This document shows, in pieces, positions 13,001-25,600 of a stretch of DNA of 64,000 nucleotides. The position numbers and the translations under genes are program-made. The first letter of the stretch is position 1. Each line of letters opens with the position of its first letter. The stretch is from Siphlonurus alternatus. Taxonomy: Eukaryota; Arthropoda; Insecta; Ephemeroptera; Siphlonuridae. Location of the stretch: assembly GCA_949825025.1 (NCBI GenBank), contig OX463779.1, positions 35,102,203 through 35,166,202 on the forward strand, written 5' to 3'. The notes under the pieces were generated by a model. It saw nothing but the letters and a program-made list of their open reading frames with translations. It had not been told where the DNA came from and searched no databases.

Positions 13001-16000
13001 TTCAACTTCAGTTTTATAATAAAAAAACTGACAAAGAGTCAAAAATAGTGTCAAGTACAGTTTTAAAGAAAAAAATATCATCTTAATTGTTGTTTGGTTA
13101 ATTTGTAGAATTTAGCTGTAAAAATTGAGGACTTGCCACTTCACTTGAAAAATAATAAGGAAAAAAAAAAACCCTGATAAAATAACTAATACTTCGTATA
13201 GAGGCATATAATTGCATCGAGTGGATTGTTTTGGTGTTGTTGTTGCTAGGCACCGAGCAAGGGGTGTAGAGAGGGGTCGTGTTTGTGTGCGCCACCACCG
13301 CCGAAGGGGACCTGTGACGTCACGGGACACTGCCACGCCCTCTTCTCAGCTGCTGGCTCGCATACCTGCGCTAGTGTCACCAGCAGCAGCTCGGATGACA
13401 TCTCTCACGGCCTTGGTGCTCACTCACATACGACGGTGTCGAGTTCGAGCCTTGACGTGGGACCACGCTATAATATATAGCGGACTTGCTATTATATAAT
13501 ATTAAATAGTGTAATGTGATTTGTTTTACCGAAATGCGATATTTATATTTTGCCAAAAATGTTGTTGGCAATTGATCGACCTTCATAAAGTACATGACAC
13601 TGTTATAACAAGTACTGTATAATAAATCTACAGGGGCCTTTGTAACAAAGAATTTGGAATAAATTTTAGCTTGGTTTCTAGTTTTATTTAGTTTTAATTC
13701 TATAAAATTTTACATCATTCCAGTACAGTAAATCTGATACTAACTAAAATTTTCTATAGGCTAATACTGCTAAACTCTTTTTGAAAATAATTGTTTTGAA
13801 TTAAGCATACTTAATATTCAGACGATTGAGACGATGATCTTTGCTTCAAAAAAATGAAAATTAAATATTTGCAAGAAAAACAAAAAATGAAATCAAAAGT
13901 TCTGATTTTACATTATTGCATGTTTGCATAAAATTCAAACCATAGTTCAATTTATTTTATTGCAGATTCTTCTCATGAGATGAATATGCACGCCTTTTCA
14001 TAGATCATCGAATCCACAATTAAAATAAAAGCAAACCTGAAATATTAGCTTCATAAAAGCTTGTATTTAAAATAATATATATATGTTATATACATATATA
14101 ATTTTTCATTCACAACCCCACATCTGTAAACTACCGACGTCAAATAGAAATGACTAAATTATTCGAGGTGATGGGTGATCTAATAAAAGCGCTGAAGCGC
14201 ATGCCACTATCTTTTTATTCCGAAAGGGATATAACGACGTGCATCTTTTATATTGGTACGGAGTTGGAAAATGAACCTAACGAGCTGGCATTGGAGCGAT
14301 AAACGGATTGTCAGCAGTGCTGAGCATCTGTCGCGGATTAGTTTTGCGAGTCTCGCGGCTGTCATCAGGAGGGAACCAGGTACACGTCACGTAATCAGCG
14401 ACGTGAGCGCACCGCGGACCTGGCCCGAATCACTCAGACCGAGAGACCACGGAGACTGCGCCATCTCGCATCGCCAGCATGACATATCTTTTCAGCTGGT
14501 ACGCACCAGATGAGAAATTTGAATGAATATTAATATCAATGAAATTTTTAAATTAATAAAATTTGAAGAAAAAATACATACTATGTAATTATAATATATA
14601 GAGGAATTCACAGTATTGTATGTACAACTTTTCATATTATATATAAGGTAACTTTCATGCAGGGTTCATCAATTAAGTGACATTCAACCATTAGCTCCGA
14701 ACTCTTATGGTGACCGTACTAAAATTTCGATTTTGAAAGGGGAAAAAAAAAAAAAAAAAATTCAATACGCATGCAATATCATTTTTTTTATCATATATTA
14801 TCTTTTATAATATAAGTCACAACCAATAAAACTGGGTCGCGCGGTTGTCACAAGCAACTGATAGATAACACGATTCGAGATAAAAACACTTGCAGCTTCT
14901 GTAGGCTGCAGGACAATTCAATAAAAAATATTTTATTGACTCAATTGAATTGGCCGACTGTCATCTTGAGTTCAAGTTCCATAACCCGCGGATGACCTTG
15001 TTTTGAACTTGGCTTAAGAGGACCGCGATCGAGCCTTGGCTGTGCGCACCTTATTGATTACATGCCGCACTGAGAAGGCCGCCACGCCCACCTCTTGTCT
15101 ACAGTTCAAAGTCTGTAGCTCAGCCTCCTCGTGCATGCCCATCTATCCCCTTCAAAAAAGAGCCTCATTTCTAGTAGCTCATGCTAATCTTTGCAGCCTC
15201 TTTATTACTACTTATTCTGCAGCTGTACAATCACGTCAAGAATAAACGGATTTAGTTGACCACACCAGTGCAGTTAAAATGTCATAAAACTTCTGCTGCT
15301 GTTTACGAAACTACGATCTGGTGAAAAATCTTTTTTCTTCACAGCTCAATGAAAAATAATAGTACAGTACATGCCATTCATAGCTTACATGCATGCGCTT
15401 TTGCTGTCTGCACCAAGAGATAAATATTTGTCATGGAGCTCAGACGCCCCCTTCCCCCGCCCCAGTCAGATAAAATATAAATTCTGCTTTGTAATGATGA
15501 TTTGCTGCAATGGTTAATTATTTTTTACTCGGCACATCATTATGAATTGAGTACAATGGCATTTACGAAACCTCGTTATTTAACTGAAATGCCAATTATA
15601 TCATTGAGCAATTCAGTTAAGAAGCCAGCATATTCGCGCGGTACCCTAAGTACCGTGTTTTAAATCAAAACAATCGATAGGGTGAAAATTACAACACATC
15701 CTTAGGTCAGATTACAACAACAGTATTACAAGGATTGTTCATAATTCTGTAATATTTTATACTGTACAAATAATTATGGTTTTGCATGTTTGTGGGTTAA
15801 GGTATAACACAAAGCACAAAAGAGATAGGGAAGAAGAATCTGATGTTTGGTACAGCATGCAAGTAAGTGCACACCAGGTGTAATTTATTATAGTCTCCCC
15901 GTCAAAACGGTGAGCAGGGTCGCACCACAATGACAGCGATAGTATATAGAATGCAAAGTCAAGCCAATACTCACCGGTCGGGTGAAGGCTGTCAGGATGG

Positions 16001-16645
16001 AACCATGCACCTGTAAGAGAGAAGTTAGTGAGTTAGCTACTCGGCAAGCAAGCAAAAGCAAGTTTATATATAAACAGCAGGATCAAAGTAGGGGTTTTGT
16101 TAGTAGCAATGTATAGGATAACATATATAATACATATTTTGAGCAGTCAGTATCAAGGGCATTATTAAAACTTCGAAGAATTATTATAAATTAACTTGAT
16201 GAGAATTGCAATTAGTACTTAAATTTTGCAATACAATTAGATATTGTTTGAGTTGTTCGAGTGGATAAAAAAGTGTGAGGTCGTAAAATATAAATACATC
16301 CAAACCTAAAGAATCTAGAAAAGAAAATGTGTTGGTTCTCCATTTCATTGCATTAAAAAAAGTTTGCAAATTAAATTGCAAATAAATATTTTTTTTCTTG
16401 ATAGTGCAAGGCGTAGGTTACAATATTACAAAGTCTTATTAACCGTCTAAAACTCCCATTCCATTAAGACCAAAATAGGTACGATGTAAGGTGTATACAA
16501 ACTATATAATATATAATTATGGACTCGACTCCACCCTTTTACTTAGCTTGCTCAATATATAATATAAAAAAGGTTAAAAGGGCAATTTGCCATAAAGCAA
16601 TCCATTAAAGAAAAATAATTTTATATGATTGAAATTTCGTTTCTC

Positions 16646-16684
<39 letters not shown>

Positions 16685-19600
16685 ATTTTATTGATTTAAC
16701 ATTTATTTTATCGAATTATTTTTATGTGTATTATGCGCTAAACTGCATGTGAGAAAAATACATTTATACTTTGTTTGCAAATCAACATCACTTTAAAAAC
16801 GTGAGCAACCCACACAAAATTCGAAGTAAAAATAAAATTATATGAAATTAAGAAAAAATTGAAATTGCAAAATCTAATTAATTAATATATAATTGATATA
16901 TATCTGTATATAAAATAATAATTAACTGTCGTATATTAATTATATTACCATACCCTTCGATTTAATTGATGAGATTAACGATTATAATAAAACAGACGTA
17001 ATAGCAATGATTATATACTGCATGCGCACTCAACAATTGGTTAATAATAATAATAATAATCCTTATAGAGCCCTATAGCAGAGAATAAATACTATAGTAC
17101 TTGTATTCTCTGCCTATAAATCTATATTTAGAGAGAGCTCATCAATAAGGTATAAAGAACATGTTAACACACATGCAGCTGAGGTCGCGGACAGCATACT
17201 TATATGTTAAGCACGGCCTTGACCACGGAACGGCGTATATACTGCACCTATATAGTGCTGGTATGCAGATATTGCTACATGACGGCTAATTATTGAACGT
17301 TTCTCTAGCATGACTGCAGTTTTCCATTTTACTAATTACCGTAGCAACCGTTGGCTAGTAAGCGCATCAATTGAGAAGTCTACCTCGGAAACGATATATG
17401 TAATCAATTTGAAAGTTAATACATTTAGAAGTAATAATCACTGCCAACTTTCTTTATTTTATTTTATTTTTTTTTTTAAACAAGAGTTGGAAAATGTATA
17501 ATAATTATTTAGATTTTGCACGTTCATATATATATATAACTGTATCATGGTGCACTTACTGTATATTATTTCCCGCTTCCATACAAAATGTTTAATTTAA
17601 CAATATGATAATATTATTTGGTAAAAATACAAATGAGACCAATGCATTTTGACACTTTAATAAACGTATTAAAGCCATTCTTACCTTCTGGGTATACGCA
17701 AAATGCTCGTCACGATACAATATCGTTAATGTTTTACATGCAGGGGAATATTTTATAATTATATAATTAATTATAAATATATATACCATCAAGTAGGCAA
17801 GTCGATTTATAGTTTAACAACTTTAATTTTTGGTAAAAAAAAAAATGACAATTTTGATGTAATACAAATATGCAGGCAAATTTGTCAAGCATATAGTAAT
17901 TTATTGAAAAATTATAATATATTTAACAGAAACTAATTATATCATCACTGTCCGTAAAATATATTTCCAACTATTTCTGCCTCATTATCACTTTTATCTT
18001 AATACCTATAGGGATAGGAGAAAGCTGTCAGAAATAAAAGAACGAAGTGCCGTGAGGTGTTGTTTTGCTGTGGTGTCAGTTAATTACAGTGATACAGTCT
18101 TATAACTGACGAGTGTTTGAAGTTGCCGAAGACAGTCTGAGCGATACGTATAATACGGCTCTTCGTAGTGTAAAAGCTAGCACTAGCACCGAGGTTGCTG
18201 GATCGATAATTTCTGGAGAGACCCAGCTATAGCAGCAGTCCAGCTTGGTGCTCCAGCTGCTGGGTCACCAATGCAACCATCACCGTGACAAAGCGCAACT
18301 CTAACAAAAACACAGCCAAAGAGTTTGCGTGATTTTTTCTTTTTGTTAATGTAAGAGGGACGAGATTTGTTAAGTTTTGTACAAAAAATGTGAAGGTTAC
18401 TTTTTCTGAAATGCTACAAGATGTTATCCTGTATAAAAGTTTCCGTAAAACGTGTTCTATTAATATGTAGTATATCTCAAGAATTAAACTCAAACTAAAA
18501 ATATTTTATACATTATTTTTTAACATCAAATTGCATAGAATTAATTCTCAATTTATTGCTGCTACAAAATCTGCTGAATATACAGAAAATACAAAAAATG
18601 ATAAAATACTTTTTTTGATTGCTTCATAACCACACTTTTAAGTCATATTTCTAAGAAGCCATTTAACTCAATGTCATTCGCTCATCATTATTTCTGAGTT
18701 CACCCCCTTCTTTATATAACAGAGTTGTCCTATAATTTCTATCTTAAAGCAAGCTGAAAATAGCGTTTTCCTGATATTATTGATACGCCTTGGCTGAAAA
18801 TTAAACAAATATGAAATAAAATTCCCCATTTCTAAAACGAACAATATTTTTTTCTACTATTTTCTTGGAGTATCCTCGTACTATTCCGTCTGATTTAAAA
18901 TAACCATGCAGCCTTCACTTCCATTTTGCCAAAGGGAACTTCTGCATTTGCGGAGTGTATATTAATTATCATTTAATCTGCAGGATGAATGTGAAACATC
19001 AGACGTGTGTTTGTGTCGCGGTGAGCCAGCAGCACACGAGAGGGATTGAGGAAGAACGTGTGGTTACGACGCGTGACGTCACAGTCACGAGTGCAGTATA
19101 AGGAACAAGAAGAAGGATACCAGCATGCATGCACTGTCTGCGACAACGTAATGATATTAAGTCAAGGTTCTGCTCTAGGGCTTTGTGGGAAGCAACGTCC
19201 GTAAGATATTATGAAGTTAACGACGCTTACACTGAAAATCACAGATATATTCAATGACGTCATGATAACGCATGTGGATTGAAAATGACAAATTAAGAAA
19301 TATGATAAAAATTATAAGACAAATTTTCGAGATAATTAGACAGTGCATGCATGATAGCTGTGATAGAGACAGGGGTATTGGGGCAAGACTGTGATATTAA
19401 CGTCTTCACTAAGAATTCACATTGATTATAAAAGAAAATATAATATGAAAAACAATTTAGCTAATTAAGGAACTTTATAATGAAAGTTATTTCATATAAT
19501 TTTAAATGGGAAATATTTAAAAAAATATATATATTGCTGACGTCAGAACATATCTTAATAGTCTCTTGTATTGATTGGTAGTGATTCATTATTATTTCAG

Positions 19601-22600
19601 TCAATTTTGCCAGCAAGTACTGGAAAATGTGTCACAAACACAACATTCCAAAGTCTACGTTTACACATGATGCATAAAGATTGCTATTTCAACATGGTTG
19701 ACTGATATAGCCTTGATGACCATTCTTATCTATCAGATCTATCTCGAAAAGTCGAAGAAATGCAATATGAATTGAAATTCCGCATTGCGACGAATGTATC
19801 ATAGACTATATTGAATATAGTCTCTACGAATGTATATAACATGGCATAATGACATTTTTATTAATATATATTTTTTTTCGAAACTATACGATGTAATGGT
19901 AAACCAAGAAAGGAGCTCGTCATGATAAAGTTAAGACTATATGCATGCAAAGTCAGTATTTTTTATCATTATTTAGCTAGCATGTATTTTATATCGGCAA
20001 ATGTTATGAAATATGAATATTATAACTTTTTAAATTAAAATTTCTTCAAAAATGTTGAAAATGAGTACAGTAGTATTTAAAAATCAATTTGCTAATTATC
20101 TTCAACCTTTTCACTATCGCAATAGTCGTACAAGTTGTTTGGAGACTCTGATCTTGGAGCCAAATGAAGTAATATCGAACAAAACCAAAGCATAATAATT
20201 AATATAATTATTTTCCATAAAACTTACCATCAAATGACCACATTCTTGAAAATACTTTGCAACGAACCTTTTTCCCAAAGTACTAAATTTAGAAATTTAC
20301 TGCGATTTACAGCAGAATATATTAACATGAAGGAATGCCTCGAACTGACCGATAACGGTGATAACATGTTATCAAATATAATTATGTATCAGAGAATCTA
20401 CATAACGTAGATAAGACTTACGATATATGTCAGTATCAAGTACGTGCCAGCATAGAGGAGTTGTGGATGGTGTAGTTGCTTTGTTCTCAGTAGTAGAATC
20501 TCCGTTTTGAAGTAATCCCTGATCACCTGCCGTACTTGTCACGTCTTCAGATGCCTCCATACCTGCTTCAATTGATGCACTTTTTGTTATAATATTAATT
20601 AAATGTCCCTTTGTTACTTCTGGTTTTAGACAAACTCGTAAACCACAGGCAATGCCTAGAACGATTGCTGCTGCTGCCCAACGCAATGTCACTATAGCGA
20701 TGACGCTCTCCAGCACTAACTGCAAGCTCTCTGGAGGTTGCGCTTGCGCCTCGTCGTCCCGCTCCTACTACTCTCGCGCCGCGCTCTACCCGATATCCCG
20801 CTCTATACTGACGCCGTGCTGTAAAGCGCAAGGCCCTCTAGCCCTCGTAGTATCCCTTCTCTCCACCCCACCCTGTCGCACTTAACTTACTTTCTCCACT
20901 ATCTAGTTTTACCCTTTCCCAACCCACATGGTATATTATAATAATATATCAAGGAGACGGAGAAATAATTTGTCCCATACGTCTCGTGTATCAACAAACA
21001 CATTACACCTAACGGACTTGGTTATACTATAATAATAATATAAAATTATTACTAAAATGCAATATAATACAATTATATTATCGAAACCAATCAATTGGTA
21101 TTATTTATCTAAATTAATATGATAGAGATGATTAAGATTTGATGGGAGGTGAGGTTGAACCGACCATTCTATCTAAGGTTTCCATGGTTTCTTCTGATTA
21201 TATAGAGGGAAATGCCAGCATCGTCACACTAGCCACGATAAGGTGGGTGAATTAAATGACTGATTCAGGTAGTGGGTAGGTAGTCTTGAAAATCCCTTCT
21301 TCCCCCCTCCCACATATAAAAGATAAAGAAATAAGAAGATGGATAGTTCTCAGGGATGCAACTCCCTTTCTTAGAGAAAAAAGTGACAAAACATACGGGG
21401 GGCACTCTGCCCTCAATATTACATGACTCGTCAAGCACCCTGACGGCTTGAATTGTTGAATGCTTCAATTAGAAATTTTCCTTAAAGGAAGTAAATTTTT
21501 TTACAAATTAATTTGATATATTATTGCATTAGCTTAAGTTACTCCTATTAATTAAGAAACCACAATCATTGTTCTATAAGGTTGTAAAATGTCACAAATT
21601 ATAAGCACTTGACATTTGACCCTCTCTGCTTTTCCATCCCCTCTGAACATTCCATTCATTCCCCCTCTGGACGAGAATATGCAACTATAAGCAACTAGTG
21701 AGGGAGATATACCGCACTTGACGATGCTCGGTCACACCCTAAACGCACGTCACGGGAACACACAGGTCGATACTTCAATGAGGTCACGCCCACCTCACTT
21801 ATAGACTCAGCGGCAGACACAACGACAAACAACCGTCTCTCGAGGGACACGACATGGACAACGAACTTATTGCCTTTGACGTAAGAGCTTTACAGTGACA
21901 ATGTCTCCTTCTAAATAAGAAAACATTTTTCATGAGCATCTTAAGTCAAAGCAAAAGAGAAAAGTTCTATAAATAGAAATATAATGTTAAGATTGTTGAT
22001 TCATATCATAAAATAATTTAATAATTTATCGATTTTTATTTAATAGCAAAAAAAAAATATATATATATATATGGACGGATATACGTTATTCTGAAGAAAA
22101 GGAAAAATGATTTGAAGGAAAATGTGGTTTCCTGCATGGACACATCGAACTTCATCCGATTCTCGCAAATTCAGCTGAACAGCTTACAGTTAGTTTAGGA
22201 AACTAAGTATAGTATATTTTTGTATAGGACTCTCAAGAACAATCAGTTCAACTACGATATTTTGTATAGATGATCGACGAGTGCATTGAAGTAAAAATGC
22301 AATAAAAAGACAATTAAACTAACAAAACTATAAAAAATATGCTTTTATAGTGTGGATTTTAAGTAATCCAGTTTAACTTTTATTGTGCTTAAACCTATAT
22401 GAATTATGAAGATTAATAAGCAAATTCTCGCCATGCAGTAATAGTTTCACTTTAAATCTATAATTGTAATATTAAAATGTATTTTAACTCCTCTATTATA
22501 ATAATTTGATAATTTAATTTTACCATTAACACAATCCATAATAGAAAATAAAGTTTAAATAATTCAACATAATGTAAAAAAAACTAATGTTCTCGGGTAT

Positions 22601-25600
22601 AATAAGGATAAAACTTGTGATTGATTTTTCATTACATCAGTGCATAAGTTTCTCCTAGTCACTATTTTATAGAAGTTTATATCTTTTGTTTCTGAATGAA
22701 TATGACTCATACGGAAATATTATTTTGTATTTGTATACGAAAATCGATATTGATGCCTAGATAGATGACAACGGAGACAAAGAAAGACATCTGGTGCTCT
22801 CCTCCAGTATTAGATTGCTTCGAGCCATTTATCTAACAAATCACGTACGCAGAGTAGAGCGCCCCTTGCAGGGTATGCAACTAGTTAAGCTTTGCAGTAC
22901 CGTGAGTTGCCTACACAGCAAGGGGCTAAACACGCACAGCTGCTCAATAAAAATGCATGCGTTTTCATAAATTTCATTCAATATACTTTTATTGATTAAA
23001 CATTTAAAATTTCAACTATATAAAAATATATAATGCATTATACAGTATACGCAATATACGCATCTATGACAGACACTCATTTATATTAGCCAAAAAATGA
23101 ACATGCAATGAACTACATATTTTTAGCTTACTAATATATTTTATACATTCAATCATAAAAATTAATATATTCTGGCTAATCAATATTAATTTAAGTTTCA
23201 GTGGCAAATTTTTAAATTACAAACAGACACAACAAAGCCGACTTTTTAAACAAGTTGTTTCGTACAAATAAAATTACAAAAAGAAAAAGAAAAAAAAAAA
23301 GAAAAAGAAAAAAAAAAAAAAAAGAAAAAAAGGGAGTTTGGCGTGACACATAACTCTCGTTGGGAAGTGACCTAGCTGTTGGGGAAAGTCCTATTTCGGG
23401 TCGGTCTATCATTGGCTGATGCGAGGCTTTGGCAGATCGATACCAATGCGGCTCACTCGTTGTACGCCCAGTAGCTAGGCGCTTTACACTGAGCTGAGGC
23501 GCCATGCTGAGGCGCCCTTTCGCCACATGTAGTACAGCGAGACACCATTGTCCGATATAAAAGGGCGAAATTTTAATACCACGTGAACAAAGACTGTCTA
23601 TTGAGTCATTTACAGTAGCCATCAATATGAGTCATATAAGATGAGGGAAATATGATACAGTCAAAATTCAAAAGTAATGTTATTCCTCATACTTTAATGA
23701 CAGTCAAAACAACTAATAGGACACGCAAAAATCTAATAATTGATAAAATATAATAATTGATTCGTCATTAGAATATTTTATGCCTGGTTGGTTGGTTGGT
23801 ATTTTGGGGCAATTGACACATTTTGGTCATTGATGCCCCCATATTTTTTTTTATTTCTCATGCAGTATAAATCTTATATTAAAATTAATTTTTTCCCCTC
23901 TGCGAAACAAGAAAAAATACAAATATAATTTTAATTAGAAAATTAAAAAATTATTTTAAAAGAAATTGTTACCCGTTGGACTAAAATTTATAGTTCTATT
24001 ATAATTAAAATAAGAAATAAGAGAATAAAATATATTATATAATATTGAAACTACAGTGGGTAGATGTGGTAGCAAAGGGTATAAGAATCCCCCCCCCCCC
24101 TTTTTTTTTTACTTCTTGATATTGACGCCTTTTATGTCACCACACAGGAGGATAATAAAAAAGCCCACCCCTTGTGTAAACATATAGCTTCATATAGTTC
24201 ATATCCTTCTGCCGTGATTGAGGAAATTGCATCAACTTGAGGGCATTCAACCACGAAGAAACTTTAAGAGTAAGGTTTTAAATATCTTCACTAGATGGAA
24301 GTACTGTGTTATAAATTACACTTTGTCAGATGTCAGCGCACTACGGAATTATAAAGAACTAGTAATTCAATTCTTCAAGGCTCCAAAAGCTTGAAAGGTG
24401 TTTTTTTTTCTTCTTAAAATGGGGAATTCTCTTACTACTCAAATTTTAATTTAACTACAATATCATGATAGGGTACATATTAACAATAAGTTTGACTTAA
24501 GTTCCAACTTTTTTAACTCAAATTTGGGGACTCTGAAGGGATTATTAGAATAGGGGCAAAGTATGCAACCCGCGCGCAAACCTGAAAATTGTGACGTAGA
24601 AACTCCCTATTAACACACAACAACTGCCTGATATCATAGTTGATCTTAGCGGGAGGCAGTGAAATTCTGAGCCAGGGAAGTTTCATCATAGTTTGAGCGT
24701 CAAGTTAGTGATTGGCTATACATTTTAGTAATACGATCGAAATTAGCGGGTTTTTCTACCCTAGTATCAATAGTTTTGTCCCTAATATCAGTTTAATTTA
24801 AGATCAGTGATAATCGAAAATATAAATTTATTGCAGGAAAATTTCGCCTGCTAGGCAGTTTCTACGTCACGTTTTGGCGCTAAATTCAAAAGAAGGAAGA
24901 TTTTTAAAAAAATTCCCTTGTCTACAATTTTGAAAATTGAAACTTTTTTGTTTTAGGACATTTAGATTTAGTTTCAAGGCATAGAGCATCTGAAAAAATA
25001 TTAAAATAAATGTAGGAAAATTCCCCATTACATTAATAATTTCTTCATGCTAAAAATATTGAGCGCATTGCGGTTCTATCAAGAATAGATATAAAATGAA
25101 TTACAGTTCTAATAAACTACACAGGATGGCGTGAAGGTCCACTTTGTTCATTATATCAAGTAACCGCAATGTAACATGATGAGAGATAACGTTATACGTT
25201 ATTTGATACCGCTTACCACTGGTGTGTGCTGGTATGCAATGTAGTATGCACCAGTACAATATTAGGCTGACATTAAATTTAATCTCGGGGAGTTATGAGA
25301 TCAAATTTCGTTTACCTTTCATAAATGCTGAGGCCACTATATAAAATGATCTATATCATGCAAAACAGCAAAGAAATGCATCCGGCTCTAATTAAGGCTT
25401 AACCTGAGAAATTTGGACGAAAAATTCGCTACAACAGATTTTCTTCAAATTAATTTGGTGGACTCACAACAATCGTCAAATTAGCTCTGAATTTTTTCGG
25501 GATTTTTTAACCGTTGGTTTAATTATAATTAATTTATATAAATGAGAATTTTGTATCCTTCCAATGTTAAATTTGTTAATTAGCATTGCAAAAAAACTAT

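Larger units (their letters stand above)
11761..20421. other. Reticulon intron between the 20.5-kb and 11.7-kb exons
   Basis: Holds the TATA promoter, GC-rich blocks at 12540 and 13250, the micro-exon at 15975, a TA run (16652-16682), the small hairpin at 17074 and the CRE cluster. GC-rich patches also lie at 14330-14500 and 15010-15110. Everything else is AT-rich and without recognisable genes. Confidence 0.5.

Noticed and set aside
20595..20885. Overlapping ORFs on both strands near the 20.5-kb exon
   Set aside because: Different frame from the supported exon; they reflect the GC-rich promoter sequence.
23212..23625. 137-codon minus-strand ORF
   Set aside because: Ends in a Phe-rich run coded by a long A/T tract and overlaps a possible SINE; no homology seen.
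24590..24870. Possible inverted repeat around GTGACGTAGAAACT
   Set aside because: Only about 14 bp match well and the arms do not extend; not strong enough to call an element.
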